Assembly (NCBI GenBank): GCA_013398955.1
Contig: VWPU01014838.1
Span: 28,742 to 92,741 of the forward strand
Source: Callaeas wilsoni
Lineage: Eukaryota > Chordata > Aves > Passeriformes > Callaeidae
Length of the DNA: 64,000 nucleotides
Direction: 5' to 3'
The notes under the pieces were generated by a model. The model ran no database searches. It was not told the DNA's origin and saw only the letters and a program-made list of their open reading frames with translations. The position numbers and the translations under genes were made by a program. Below, in pieces: positions 13,301 to 28,300 of this stretch. How positions within the stretch are numbered: position 1 is the stretch's first letter; each line of letters starts with the position of its first letter.

Positions 13301-16300
13301 AGGCCCACATGGAGTCCAAGGAGAGCAGGGTGATGCTGGCCTAGATGTAAGAATAGTAATCAATATGGAGTAGAAATAACTGAAGAAAGATACAGTAGGC
13401 TTCCCACTGAGAAAACCCATTTTTGTCTTCTTCCTCTTATCCCACCCTTCAAACTCCTGCAAGGAGAGGGAACAAAAATCTTCTAAAGTTCTCATAGTGA
13501 AACATATTTGGCTTCAAGTTTAGTAACTTATATACACAGCAATTTATTTTCTTTTCTTTAAATTAAGGAATTTGCATTCCTGTTAATTTCAGGTCCGATT
13601 CATGTGAAGTCACAAGCCTTAAACTCAATTTCTTTTTCAATGAGCCTTTATTTCTCCATGATTCCACCCTGGATAAGTCTATCTCTTCCTTCTGCCCATG
13701 ACTGCAAGTACTCTATGTCTGTTCAAGCGTATAGATAAGCTCACTGGCAGCTGAGCTGCTCTTTTTTAGTTCACTGGAGACTGGAAATTGTGAAGGCCTG
13801 TCTTCTAGTCTGTCAGAGTGGTGCCTAGTGCCAGAGTCTGGCATGATCACTCCTCAGTCAGGCTGCAAAAACATCCTAAAGGCCTCCGGTGATATGAGAT
13901 TTAGCAGTAACATTCACTAGAGCTGCTGAGCAGTGTGCAGCAGGAAGTGGTGCAAACCTCTGGGCTCACAGGGAGAGAAGAGAGCTTTTGTTCTCTTTAT
14001 TTTAGCCAAAGGGCAGCTGACTGGGAGGATGTTTTCCAGAATTTTCTTGAAATGTCTTCCATCTGCACTCACTAAGTATCTAAAATCTTTTTTCTTTTTG
14101 GAAAGACTTGCTTGCGTAAGAATTTCTTCCCAAATCCACCCTTTTCTCATTTTTTTCACCTTAAATCTTTTGGTGGAAATAATCTCTGCCTTCTTTAAGC
14201 TGTATTTGATTTCATTGTATGTATAATGTGTTTTATGATAAACTGCTGTTTCACATATTGCTCAGTGTTCTGTATGTAATCTCTCCTTCCTAGGGTGCAG
14301 CAGGTCGAAGAGGCCCTCCAGGTGTAAAGGTGAGTGGCTGTCACTGCTGCTACCTATTTATATGCAGCTACGTGTCCAGCCTGAGTGTTTGCTCCTCTTA
14401 AGGGAAAAATTTCATTGCAAGCCAAGACACAAGTGTTTAACAATCAAAAGTCCATTTCAAGCCAAGGCAGCCTTTGAATCTCAGGTGGATGTAGTAGAGG
14501 CCCTCCTGACTTGAAGGACTTAGAATTGGAAAGGAGTTTTCACCAAAATAAAAGGGCAGTTACTTTTATTCTTAGGGCAAATATGGAAACATAAGTAGAG
14601 AAAAGATTGTCACTAAAGATGACAGGAATGAGTAGTCAGGCTGCAAAGTCTGACAGTTTATTCCTCCTTTGCTGCATGCACACAGAGATATGCACGATAC
14701 ACACATGCAGCACAGATAAAATTAGGGCAAGTTCTACATGATGCTTTGCTCAAAATAAACATAACAGTGTTAACTACGGCTCTGACAATTGGCTCAAAAC
14801 ATGTAACATAATCAAGATTTGGAAAATAATTTCCCAAGTCAATATCTAAAAGAATATAGGATGTACAGAATAGGTCAAGCCCACTGCATGCTGACTGATC
14901 ATTCCAGGAACATCCTCTGGTGGAAAAATCTCTTATGTTATGGAAAGATGACAAAAACTCTCCCATTGTTAGGAGGTAGCCCTGGTTTTCCTAGACTTAT
15001 ACCCCAGAGAGTCACAATTAAAGAAAACTTGCTTGAGATGTACTTAGTAAAGACATCACTGCAATTCCCTTAAATGATGATTCAGGTAATGTTCTCGGAA
15101 AAGAAAACTTGTTTGTCCAGGGTATGAATTACAAAATACAGTTATCAAAGCAAATCTAAAAGCGGCTATATTCAAGGGTGGGTCAGTGCAAATGAAAATT
15201 AAATTGTAGGTGTTCTCAAGTATAGGTTACATGATCATTCTAGAAAACCTTGCTTTAGGTCAAGTGGTTCACATTTGACCCGATCTCTCTGCCAAGTTGC
15301 TAACACAGATAAGGAAGATGATATATGCCATGGTATATGCCATTTCCCCCTTTATCTTAGTGTATATAAACCCAAAGAAACATTATGATTTTGTGTACAG
15401 CACTGTCAGTACCAACAGAGTGGAACATGTCTTGAGGTCCTGCCCTGTGTTGGAGTCTGGGGAATGGGTAGAATTGTAGCTTCTGAATAAAAGTGCCAAC
15501 CAGCATTTTGAGTAGGCCAAGTGTAAAATGTTAATAAATAATAGCAAGAATAACCATAGTGATGCAATATAGAACATAAATTTCAGTGAAGGTAAAAGGA
15601 CTGTCTTTTATGGCAGTAATAGTTCTTCAGCAGCACAGTGTTTGATTTATCTCTGATTTCTGGGCTTCCTGTCCCTCTCTTGTTGGGAGGTTTTGCTATA
15701 CCTTTATTACTTTTTTCCTGTGTGTGGCAGCCAGGTAATACAGATTTTTTACATTTAGAATTATTCAAATTAATATTTCACTGGGAAATGTCAATCAGAA
15801 GTGGGAGTCCTGCAAGTTCCCTAAACTACAGTGTGGTCACTTCCCAGCTTTTTGCAATACGCATGTATGCCATGTGCCAAAACCCCTGTCCCCACCTGGT
15901 TTCTGAAAGCCTCAGTTTGAATTTCACTTTGAGAATCCAGAATTTTCATTGGGGCATTGCAGATAGGAATATACTGGAAGATTTTGATACTATCTGCCAG
16001 CAAGGAGAAAGCATAATGCTCTTGCCAGGAATGGCATAATTTGAAAGAATATGAGCATTTTATAGTTGTTTCCTATTTCTATGTCAGAAATTCTTTATAG
16101 GGTTTATGAAGACATTTTAGATTAAAATATTGAGGAATATTAATCAAATCTGCCTCTTAATTATTCCAATCCTTGCTTGATCACTCAGAAATCAATTTCT
16201 TAGGTAATTACGAAACTTTGTGCTTATTTTTTTTCTTTTCCCCATTGGATTGCAGCTGAACTCTGATGAATGTTTGCATTATTCTGTCAAGTAGCAACAA

Positions 16301-19300
16301 AAAGAAACAATCCAAGTAAGCTATGGGGGTAACAGGACCAAAACTGAAGTCAGTGGAAATGGATCTGTACCATATCTTGGTTGTACTAACAAACACAAGA
16401 ACTCTCACGTGGTTAGAAAATATGAATGTTCAACTTATTTAGTAAATTCACAGACTACAGAATTAGTTGAACCTTTTCAACTAATTGAATTTTAATTGAG
16501 ACAACCCTCTTCATCTCCATGGGAGCCCCCACAACCAGTGATGAGGCTACCCTTTTTTAAAATGGCAGGGAAAAAGAGAAATGACTGAAACTCCCAGCAA
16601 CAGAGAACGTTTGAACTGTTTTCATTCAAGTGCTTGATGATCAGCTTTGGCTTCTAAAAGCATAATAAAAAACCATCTGGATCAGTAGGCATTGAAAGGT
16701 AGGTACCAACCAATGATCAAACGCGGGTGATATAAATACACTTCACTGAAAAGATGTAAAAAGTGAATGGGAAAGAGAATTGCTCACTTCTGTCTTCCAT
16801 ATCCCCTGGAGAAGCAAGGTGGAACAGTAAACCCTGCAATATGACAGTGGCATCCATCCTTGGGTGAGACTGTGGGTGTTGTGTCCTCCCACTGAGATCT
16901 CTTGCGTGGCAGGATGTTACCTGCTGCCACAGGGCATAGCTCTATCAGCAGAAGTTATGAGAGCTCCCCTGTGAAGCTCTCCTGGTGTCGCTGGGCCGGG
17001 AAGCAGATCTGTTTAGTCCTAATGTTTGTGGGGTCTTTAAGAGCCCTTCTGTGGACCACAGCACCCTGCTTTGCAAGGAAATGTGATATGGCCAGTCCCT
17101 CTGGAAGAGGAAGGTTTTGTGCTGAAATGGGATAAAGAAGAATCCCTCTTTCAGGTAGATAAGATAGATATTGGGGTGACGTACTTAGGGAAAAATAACC
17201 AAATTAGAGACAGGGAGCCAGAATTCACTCACCTAATACATAAGGACTTGTTTTGTGTTTAGCTGTTAATAAAAGGCACTGAAATAACACCCTCATCAAC
17301 GAAGTCATTGATTTCCCTTGCAGTCAACATGAATACACAGCTGTTCACCATATTCTGAAAAGGACTCCTCTGGATGCTGAAATGCTGTTAGCAGGGAAAT
17401 TTTCTCTTCTAGCATTCAGTCTGTGAGAATTTTTCCTTTGCTGTGTAAGCTATGTAAACAATAGATAGGGTTTTTGTAAATAGCATTCGTATCTGGTATC
17501 TTCTGACCTTGTGTACATCATATTAGGAAAAAACATTTCTAAGTGGGTGTCTGAGATTTTGACCAATCACCCTAGGAGAAGTGTGAACACTGTTCAATTG
17601 CTTTATGGAACTAGAATATATAAATGGTATTGTAAATTTAATAAATAATTCATTCCTCGCTCTGGACTCCTGCCTTGCTGCATCTCTGAACCCCTGCTTG
17701 GAAGCCCACAGACTCCTCCCAGGACTTGCAGTTCCAAATGTCGGTACCTTTTTGTGATAAAAGGAGACGAACTTTTTCAAATAGTTAAAACAACATAAAG
17801 AAGCACAGCTAGCCATTCTTAACAGTCAGAAGTAGTCTGTGGGCAGAAGGAATAGGTGTGGCATGGTATCAGAGAGGTGTTTGTCACAGACAAGAACAGC
17901 ACTGCAATCTGCTGGAAACAAAGCAAAATAGTGAAGAGGGAAAGGAGAATAAATTAAAGGAAGGCGAGAGAGAAGAAAAGGCAGGGGAGGAAAAAGGACA
18001 ACCACTTTTCTGGGTTTTGATTCAAAGTAAATTTAAGTAGCTGAAAACTTTAAATTGGTTTTGGATTCTAGTAGAGTGTGCCTAAGAAATTTATCCATTT
18101 TCATTATAGTCAAAATGATTTTTGTGGAAATCTATTTCTACTTGAATTTTTTACATCTGGAAATAACATATGCTTACTGATGTTCCATTTACTGATGTTC
18201 TTACCCTGACTATAAATTAACTTCCTTTTTTGCTTTTGGCTTTTTTTGTTGTTGTTGTTGTTTTTGTTATCTTTTGTTTCATTCATATGGTGTAGAATGA
18301 AAGTTCAGCCTTTTAAATTAGTTTTTTCCTCAGAAGATTCTTTCCAGAACTGTCTGTTTCCCAAGAATCTTTAGACATATGTTTAGGATTTCTCCAGTGA
18401 AAAGGGGTCTGCAAGGCCTGTAATATCTTGGTCCTGTCACCATTTTATTCAATCCAGGAGACAGTGAGTATTTCTTATGGATGTCAGCTAAACTGACTCA
18501 TGCTCAGATGGCAGCTTTATGGAGATGGAAGCTGGAAAAGTTTCTTTTCCATCATCAAGGCAGATTTGATTTGCCTCACTGAATAACCAGACTGAAAGTT
18601 GGGGAGTAAAAAGGGGTCTGATTCTAGTGTGATTGTGAAATCATGAATTCCCCCCCAGAGCCATTCCCCATGGATAAGGGGAAAGAGGATCTGCCCTTGT
18701 GGCCTGCTTTTATGACTTCTGGTCTTTGCAGTGGACAAGAGTAATGCACAAATGTTGCTGAGCCATGGTGTAAAATGTATTCAGCAAAATAAAACTGACC
18801 TTTTCTGCTGCAGCTTTTATATTCATCACACCCCCTAGAAAACCAAAGAAAAGCTACTCTTCTGCTTTTTATTTGAGTTTTCTTCAACAGGAATTTGAAG
18901 CTGTTTGAAAGCTGTTTGAGAACATTGAAAAACTTTCTATCAACTGATACTCTGTACAGACATGAAATTACTATCTTCTGACGTACAAATTACAAGTACT
19001 AATTTATCTGGGTTTTTTGTTGTTTTCTTGGGCTTTGTTCTGGCAGGGTGAGCAAGGAGATCTGGGGGAAACAGGTTACTCAGGAGAAACTGGTCTTCCA
19101 GGCCCGCAGGTAACTAATAGAAATCCTGAGTTGTTTTTATGTTAGTTATGGAGAAAATAAATTGTCAGCCTTGATGTTTTGTTTGTATTTTGTAAAGCTT
19201 TGTTAACTTCAACTAATGAATATTGTGAGTAAGAGTCTTCCTTGGCAAATCTTTTCTGTAACCTTGAGGAATTAAATGTGGCAAGTTACACGGGTGCAAC

Positions 19301-22300
19301 TTCTAATGAAATTAAAAAAGGAGCATGAGTAACAAAAATATGTAATTTAGCCAACACATCTCCAACTTACAGGATATTTTCTAGCAGATATCTTCAAAAT
19401 GAATTCATTAGAAATTGCTAACAATAAATACATAAAATCTATTGTGTTGACAAAAACACTGAGAAAAGCTTTGTGTTTAAAAAATTTTCTAGGTGGAGTA
19501 ATTTTGAAGAGAATTATCATGGTAAACTTCTTGTAGTAACTTTCAGTTTAAAGATGCTCTTAGATGCTCTTAACTTTTGAAGATGTTTAAGTCGAAAGAT
19601 GCTTTTCACTTTACATTTTAGGATGAAGAAAGCATGCCTAGTTGATAGTAGGCTGCTTATGGCACACTTGGTATCTTAGGCACCTCAGTGAGCCTCTGAA
19701 TCAGGCTGGCAGGCAGTGACCATCTCAGGTGCTTCACACAGGCAAATGCTTAGAACAAAGCAGCCAGAAGTTTCACGGTAAAATAAGGCTTGTGAAACAG
19801 GAACAGGGATTCTGGTCATTGCAGCAACATGATTGTCATTGAAAGCCTGTCAGCATTGAATTGACTTTTTGTTTCAATGGTTTCTTTACATCAGGGCCCA
19901 AGAGGACCACAAGGGATCAGAGGACCTCCAGGACCACAAGGCTTGCCAGGCCCTCTGGTTAGCTTTAAATAATATATTCCAGCTGTACCCATCAGGGCTT
20001 TTCATTCTCAGTGTTGATGTTGTTCTTACAAAGAGTTTTCAAAAAGCTTATAAAAAGTAGAAACAAAGGGCTTTTTGGTGTAGTACTTAAGGAAACTGAT
20101 TATCTTAAGGAAACTTATCTCATATGATAAAATTACAGCCTTGAAAATAAATTTAGGTATGTGAATAGCAAGTGCTAGGGTGTGATGAGGTTGTAACTGT
20201 TAAGCGCTGTCTGCTGAACTTCTTACTTTTGTTGATTTTGGGAATTCTTATTCTGGAATTACACCATTGTAACTCAGGACTGGAATGTCCTATGCTGTCA
20301 GCCTTAGTCATCTGTTTCAGTCAAGTAATGATTCTCATGCTTACATACCCATTATACGTGTACATTAATATTTTTGTGCACATATGCATCTATTCACCAG
20401 GTATCTATGTAGATAGAAAATAACATTTACGACATACTTGGTACCATTTTGAGAATTTTATGGCAGTTGTACAGATGACAGGAAATAAGTAGAATGATAA
20501 CTTGACCACTAACTCTTACTGGTGGTCCTCAAAAGCCTAATATTTTTACCAATTCTGTGGTAATTTCAAGTGGCAATGTTTATGTTTATGTTCACTGTGC
20601 ACCTTTTAACTGAAACTTCTTATTACAGGGTAGTCTGGGGACGCCTGGTTCACCTGGCTCTGTTGGAAAGTTAGGTGCAAGAGGAGCAAAGGTAGAGATT
20701 TTTAAAGTATCTAGTTGCAGGAATCTAACAGTATCATTCATTCAAGAATCTGACCAAAGAAGCATGGACTAACAAAGAGTTTGTTCTGTGCTGTGAAACA
20801 TGTGCAGAATGTTAGGTTTTTAACATATTTTTAGCTTGCGTGGCAAGACAAGTGATGTGCTCAAGGTAATCTTACGCATATCAGAGCCATGCTAAGAAGT
20901 TTTTAGTGTTGCCATGACCACTGTTGTAATTGCTTGTGTGGTAATGGTTCTGAATGGGACCTGGCTTCTCCCAAAATGGAGCAGAAACAAGGCAGTGCTG
21001 ACCCTTGAGTTTGTTTTATGATTCCTAGAATCTGTCCAATCCATTGAAAATACTCACCAGTGAATCACAGAATATGTCATCTTGGAAGGGATCCGTGAGA
21101 ATCATCAAGTCCAACTCCCTGCTTCTTGCAGGACTGTCTAAAACTAAACCATAAAGAGCATCATTCAGATGCTGCTTGAACTCTGACAGGCTTTGTGGCG
21201 TGACCTCTTTTCTGGGGAGCCTGTCCCAGTGACCAACACTGGATCAGTGAATTCACCCTTGGGTGAAGAACTTTTTCCTAATGTCCAATCTGACCTTGCA
21301 GTTCAAAGAAGCATAGCTGCTTATTTTAACCTTGTTTTTCTAAAGATTCCAAACCAGTCCAAGGAACTTTGACTGTTATGATGTTTATTTTAGAGGAATG
21401 CGCATGTTGAGAAGAACAGAATAAACGTGAAGTCAAACAGAAAGACTTATACTAACAGGTTATTAACATTAGAGTTCACTTACTTATAATAAATATTATC
21501 CTTACTTTCCTTTCATTGATGTGTGTTGATATGTGAGATTTTATTTAATAATAATAACTCAGTTTAGGTGTTGTTGCATCTTTGAATCTAAAAGTCACAA
21601 ATAATACCAGTCAGCCAAGCCTTTCTGTCTCTTTGAAGGGTTGTAACCTTTAGTGACAGATAGGCATCAGAAGGTCAAAGTGCTGCCATGAAAAGAATCA
21701 CTATGTGAAAATATATATTAAAACAGTGACAAAAATTGGGAAGATATATGGGAATTTCCATCATATGTTCCATTTTTTCAGTCTGGTTTTGTGCTGTTTA
21801 ATACTAGGGTCTTTGTTAGAAGAATGTTCACTTAGAAAGTGAAAACAAAAATGGAACTGAAGAAAGGAAACCCTGCAAGAGGACTAAGAGCACAGCGCAG
21901 ACAGCCGGCCTAAGAAATATCATTTGCTATTGACAGGTGCTCCAGGCTGGCAGAATTCCAGAATATGTCCTCCTACCATTAATATAATTTTTTCAAACCC
22001 CGCTGTTTTTTTCACTTGTAATTCTTTATAACAATGGCAGTTATATTGAACAATGCCTTTGGGGTTTAGCTGCATTAATGGTCAACATATTCTGATTTGC
22101 CAAGTCCTTTCCAGTTCTACCACCAGGAACAGTCCATGAAACATGGTCTGTAATGGAATGTTTTTGCCCAGCTTCAAGTAGTCTATAAAATGTGTAGGCA
22201 CACTTCACTTTAACAGACAAAATTTGCATTTCCAAAAGAAGAACTCTCCCGAATGAGCCAAACTAATGGCTTTTGTGTTTCAATTATAACAGGGTGAACC

Positions 22301-25300
22301 TGGTGACCCTGGAGAGAAGGGCTTAGTTGGACCACCTGGACAGAGAGGCATTCCTGTGAGTCTTTCTGCCCTAATTCAGGACCCCTATATTTTAATACCT
22401 ATCCATCTGAACCAGTACTGTTCATTCCCTTCTATTTTCTCTATTTGATACAATTAAAATTATTTCACCTTTGATTCTCAGTTTCCTTATGGACACCAGA
22501 TTTCTTGTGGGCTAGAGAGAATATCTTTCCCCTCAGATTCTCTAGAAGAGAGAAAGTATGATAAAGGTAGGGCACAGAGTGGAAAGGAACTATGACATCT
22601 ATCCTTGTTTTCCCTCTACAGTTTTTGCAGTCAATTGCTAGATTCTGTTTTGTTACCTTGTCCTACTTCATCAGTCTTAACGTCTTGGGCACCTCATTGT
22701 AGTGGGACATCTTTATTCCAAAATGAAAGTGGATATAAACCTAATCCTCTATCAAAAGCTAACTCATAGTATATCTAACCCACACAGGGCATGGATGGCA
22801 GAGATGCCTATGGTCCTGAAGGAAGCAAAGGAGCAAGGGTAAGTGCTTCAAGTCAGAGAGTCTCTCAGTCTCCATCCTACTGTGTCGTCAAACATGACCA
22901 TCCATATTTGATTTAAAAGAAATGTAAGACATGCCAAGTGCATTTCTAAGGTTTGGTGAGAGGCTCCGGATTACTACAATCTTTGTGAGACATTCTTCCA
23001 TAGGATATTCTTTTGAGGACCACTCACTCTTACTCTTTCCCTGATGTGTGTATATGTATGTGGAGGATTGTACTTGGAGTACTCAGTGCTTTCTTCCCAC
23101 TTCAGTACTGGTGGGTCAGCCACTATGGGCTCTTTTAATTTTTCTTGTTTCAGAGGAGGGATTCCTTAACTACCAAGGTGGTAAAACATCCAAACATCCT
23201 TGCTGTTTTAATGTGAAATATTCTTCCCTGTGCTCCTACAGTCAGCAGTAAGGTCTGAGGATTAACCTCTGGATTGCTAAGAAATTCTTATCATCCCCTT
23301 CACAGTGCTGAAAAAAAAAGTAATTAAATGCCTACTTCTCTAAACTTGTACAAGAATCCAGCTAAAATAAAAAGTGCACAGAAAATGTGAGGTCAAAATC
23401 ATGGTGCCAGTGGATCAGTCCACGAATAAAGTGGTCAGGATATTGGAAACAGCTGCAGTTCTCCTTTCAAAGACTTTGTGCAGTATTGCAACTCTAGTCC
23501 TTTCTTGTTCCTTGTGAAACAGAAAGGGTCCAGTTAATCTCGCTGGTAGGCCCATCTGTTTCACTCTCCCTTTTTGTGGGAGAACCAGAGTGCTGCAGAA
23601 AGCTGCAGAAAAGATATGAAATGCTCTCTAGGAGCCTCTCCAATAGATGAACTCCTTTTTCTAAAATGGCTTTTTGGTAAAATGGCTCTTGATACTTCTT
23701 ATTTTCCAATCTCTTTTCTTACCTTCTTAGCTCTAACAATTTCCTTTGATGGCAGGGTTTCATAGGTTACACATATGTTATATGCAAGAGGACAAGGACA
23801 TATACAAGTAGTGTGAATTCTGATATTTAGGAAAGATACTCTTCACTTTTGATTGGTTTTTGTGAGCATTTCTGTATTTCTCATGGGTGAACAAAGAACA
23901 CACTAGAAACTGAAGTAATTGAAAACAGTTGATGGATTGACTTCTAGTAAGCCAAGAAAATATTATGGTATCATTTTTTAGTCTGGATAGTACAAAGTTT
24001 TGAAACTACATTCAAACACTGAGTTCTGAATGTTATACTTTACCCATAATTGCTACACATGAGTTCCTCTGCATGTTATTAGGAGGCATGACTAAGTTTT
24101 GATAAAACCCTTACTTGAGAAATGGAATATTCTTGAAAATTTAGAAACTGTTGGAAATTCTTAAAATACTCTTCATTTAGATGAGCAAGGTATTAATTTA
24201 AAATGGTGTCATTTGAGACCAGAGTAGCAGCCACTATTACTCAGATGAGTTGTAAAGCTGAGAATAGTTTTGAAATTGTTTTTGGTTTAAAGACATCAAA
24301 CACTAAGCAGATCAAAAAGTTATAGATTCTTAGGAAGTCTTTGTCCTTTCTTTTCATAGGGAGAATCTGGGTTCATAGGATATCCTGGTCCACAGGTATG
24401 ACTAAATGGGCCTGTTTGCTTTCTTTTTGTCTTGTTTTACATTATTCTTATTTGGAAGAAGATACTTGTGTTGCTGTCTGTCTTTTCCTTTCCAATAAAT
24501 TCTGGATTTCATTAATTTTCAGGGAGAAGAAGGAGATCAGGGCATTCCAGGAGCTGAAGGACCCAAAGGAATTAGGGGTAGAAGAGTAAGAATGATAGAT
24601 CTGCTGTGTGAGAGTTCTAAAAGTAAAACCCTTACACCCAAAGTGTTTTCTTACCAAAATTTTTTAAATTGGTTACCACTCTGATCTTTTATAGCCGTAA
24701 TTTGGGCAAGAGGTCTTGAGAGAGAGCAGGTCTAAACCTTCAGAAGTGTTAGTTGCTAATAATTCTTAGGAGTGGTAGATTATCTTTATGAAAGTGCAGG
24801 ATCCAACTCACAATATCATTACAGAGTTTTTTTCCGTGATGAAATTCAGTACCAGTGCATGCAATTATAAAGAATAAAACTTGTATTTCTATTTTTAGGG
24901 TAATGTCGGCACACCAGGTTCCCTGGGAGATCCAGGTGACCAAGGGCCATCAGGACCTATGGTAATTTTTTTTTTTCTTTTTTTAAAAAGAAAATTTTTA
25001 TTTTTTAAGAAATCACCCTTAAATTGCTCTTAATCTTACTATTAGATTAATGGAATATCTAATAGTGTTTCACGTGGTAAATTATGCTTAATCAGCCTGG
25101 CAGTTGCACAGAGTTGTGTCTTGCCTGTGGATGTGTGTGCACAGGAACACCTGCTGCTGGAAATGGAACTGCAACAATACAATGCTGGCCAGAATTTCTT
25201 CCACAGTATTTGGTACTGTCTTTAGCCTGCCTACATATCTAATTAAAAGAACAGAGAATAGTGAAATACAGAACCGAATAGATCTGCTGAAAGCCAATTT

Positions 25301-28300
25301 TTTTTTAAAATTTAATTTTAATTTAATTTAATTTAATTTTAATTTAATTTTTTTTTAATTTAAAAAGAAAAGCCATTTAAAATCAAACTTGAAGTTACAG
25401 GCATTTATTTAAAACTTAAATTAAGTATAACTTGTTAGTCCATAATACAAGTAGATGTCTTGATGTACTTCTCCGGTGTCTGTGTTCTGCATTTTATACA
25501 ACAAAATGTTTTATTCTCCATCTAAGCAGGTGAAAGGATTGTGGATTTCAATCGGATTTAGGACTAACCCTTTAGGCAGTTAGGAAAATCCCTGTATGTG
25601 TCTATCTTTATCCTGTGGCAATTCTGAAAATCAGCTCCATAGTGACCAGAAACAATCTCTACTGTTAATGATTTTCTTGTTAAACTTTCTTAAGCTTACT
25701 CCTTCAGTTTAAGTGTGGAACGTTATTGGTAACATTATCTTTACCAGTATAACACGGCCCGCGGGATGTGTGCAACTTGGAAAACATTTTTTTCCCTTCT
25801 CATTACACTGTGTTGGTTAATGAATGTACCTGTCCCCATTTATTCTGTGATGCTGGGCACAAGAATGGCTAAGAGTGCCAGCTGGAGTACATCACCCTCT
25901 CTGCTGCTTGGCCACTCGCAAAATTTACAGATAAATCTTGTGAGTTGGTGAGCCACAGCTGTAGGCCTTGCCAGTTCATGGTCCAAGAAGTCCTCAGAGA
26001 TATTTCAAGTTCAAGATCTCCTCTTCAGGTGTAGAAATGAGACTAGAGGTTGGGATGTATGGGCTTGGTGGGATTATTGCTGTAGCAGTGCATCAGTGAA
26101 ATGAGAAAGTGGGAACCCTGTAAGAAGTGGAAGAGATAGGAATGCAGGAAGAGGTAGAGGTAGTAGGCGGGGGCAGCCGAGACAGGCTTGTTTTTACCCA
26201 TTCTTGGTGATTTGATTATCTGTACGTGTCAAGTCTGCACAGCTCAGGCACCACCACTAAGCTGCTGCAAGTAGCATTCACTAGTACTCAGACAATTCAC
26301 AATTAACTCTTACTGAACAGTACCAAAGAAGAACATGGACCTGCTGGGAAACATAAGAAGAAAAAAGCATGGAATGGCTGTGCTGATGCTAGCAGCAAGA
26401 CAGCAGAGGAGGTGAGGAAGGTAGCTCAGGCAGGAGATGGAGGAATGGAAGGTTAATTGGTAGAGGAAAGAAAAAATATGGAGACAGGGCTGTAATTTGG
26501 GGACATAAGGAAGTATATAATTTTGGTAAACTGTAGTGTTATGGTAGAGAGAAGGTGAGGAAAAGAAGTGGGATATGGAGTTCAAATTTTTCTGGAGTAT
26601 CTCACTGCAGCTCCTGGGGACAAAGTGAAAATTTTCAGTAGTCTTACACACCTGAAATAGACACAAGATGAATACTCTCAAGTTCCCTTGAAGATTAGTT
26701 ATTTTCCCTGTATTTCATTCCTGTTATGAAGATTAAACAGTACTTTTATTTTGGAAAAAAAAATGCTTGGAGTGCTGTTATTTTTCCACAGCTCCCAAGG
26801 AGAAGGTTGCAGAGTAGGCAAAGCTGTCATGATGTGTATATGGTCTGCAGGATCTTTCAAGGTAGAACCGTGGGGATTGTATTGGGCAAGAGGAGAGGGA
26901 AAGCTTGTCACACACAAGATGTTAGAAAGTATGTGATGTGCAAATAACAGAAGCATAGCACAGAAACTCCTGTTTATAAAGGAACCCAATTCTGAATTAT
27001 ACTGCTCCTCAAGGGCAACAAGTGTTGAACATTTAAAAACCATTAAGGAAAATGGACTGAGAAATAAATCTGACATGTAGCCTGCAAATCTGAGCAGGTC
27101 CACAGAAATCTATGCTGGAACTGCTGTCTCCTCATATTTCAAATTCATAAATGGTTGTTGGGAAGTACTGTTTGCCTGCATTTTCTTTGATCCACGGAAT
27201 AATAGATGGGAATATATTATCAGTTTCTGATTTTTTGGACCTGTGTTTAATTTGTTTCAGGGTGCCAAGGGACCAGTGGGCACCATTTTAATGGAAGTAA
27301 GACATTACCTTACAGCTAACTGTATACTGCATGGAATTATCTGGTTTAGTCTTCTGTTTATAATCACTGACAGCAATGAGCACAATTAGCTTATATAAAA
27401 CAGTATCTTTTCCACATGCTTGCCAGAGTGTGCAGTGGGTTCTTCCTTTCTGCAAGCAACCAAGGAATGAGAAACATTTATGCATGTGGATTAACACCAT
27501 GTCCAAACTTTTACAAACTGTTGGACAATTAATATTAATTTGTCTGTTTCTTCACTCATATCAGTTTACACACCAGCTCATGTTAGGGTTACTTTTTCCC
27601 CTCTTGTAAAGGTAGGCATTTCTTCAGCAACAATTATTTTTACTGGGAATAGAAGTGCAAGATTTCTTCAGAATCCTAATCCCATGTAAAATGAACACTG
27701 AACATGGATGACTACCTGCAGGCAGTACTATTGCAGGTGTGTTCTATGTCCAGAGGGCATCCTCTCTTCCTTCATGGACCTCTCACTTCCTATGTGAGTC
27801 ACTATTGGAATGCCCAGTGTTTATGGAAGTGCCATTGACTGGTGACATCTTAGATCAGTTTATTACACAAAATAAAGAATGCATGGCACTCATTCATAAA
27901 GAATGGAATGATTTCTTAATACTTCAGAACATCATTAAATGCCAACAGAGCATGTCTAAAAAAATGTGCATAGTTTCTGCAGCAAGGGGAGAGAGTCCCT
28001 GTACTATTTGTTATAAAAACGAACTGGACTCTGTGATTTTGGGTTTATTGTAATGAAAGTTATTTTAGGAGCTAGGATACAACCTTCAGCTCAAACCAAT
28101 AGTAAGATTCCCAGTCTGGGGTGGTCTGGGATTTGCCATTAATTCCTTTTTTTATTTTGAACCCACAGCCTTGTGAACTTGTGAAATTTACCCGCAAAAA
28201 CTGCCGTAAGTGGGTAATATCTTCTTTTACCTCTGATTCCACCTGGTCACTCTTCTTAAAAGGAATAGCCTTCCCTGGAAACCCTATAAACTGGTAGTTT

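Noticed and set aside
15350..15500. LTR based on TATATAAAC and AATAAA
   Set aside because: No ends, no family text I recognise and the two signals are over 100 bases apart; kept only as a remark in the intron entry.
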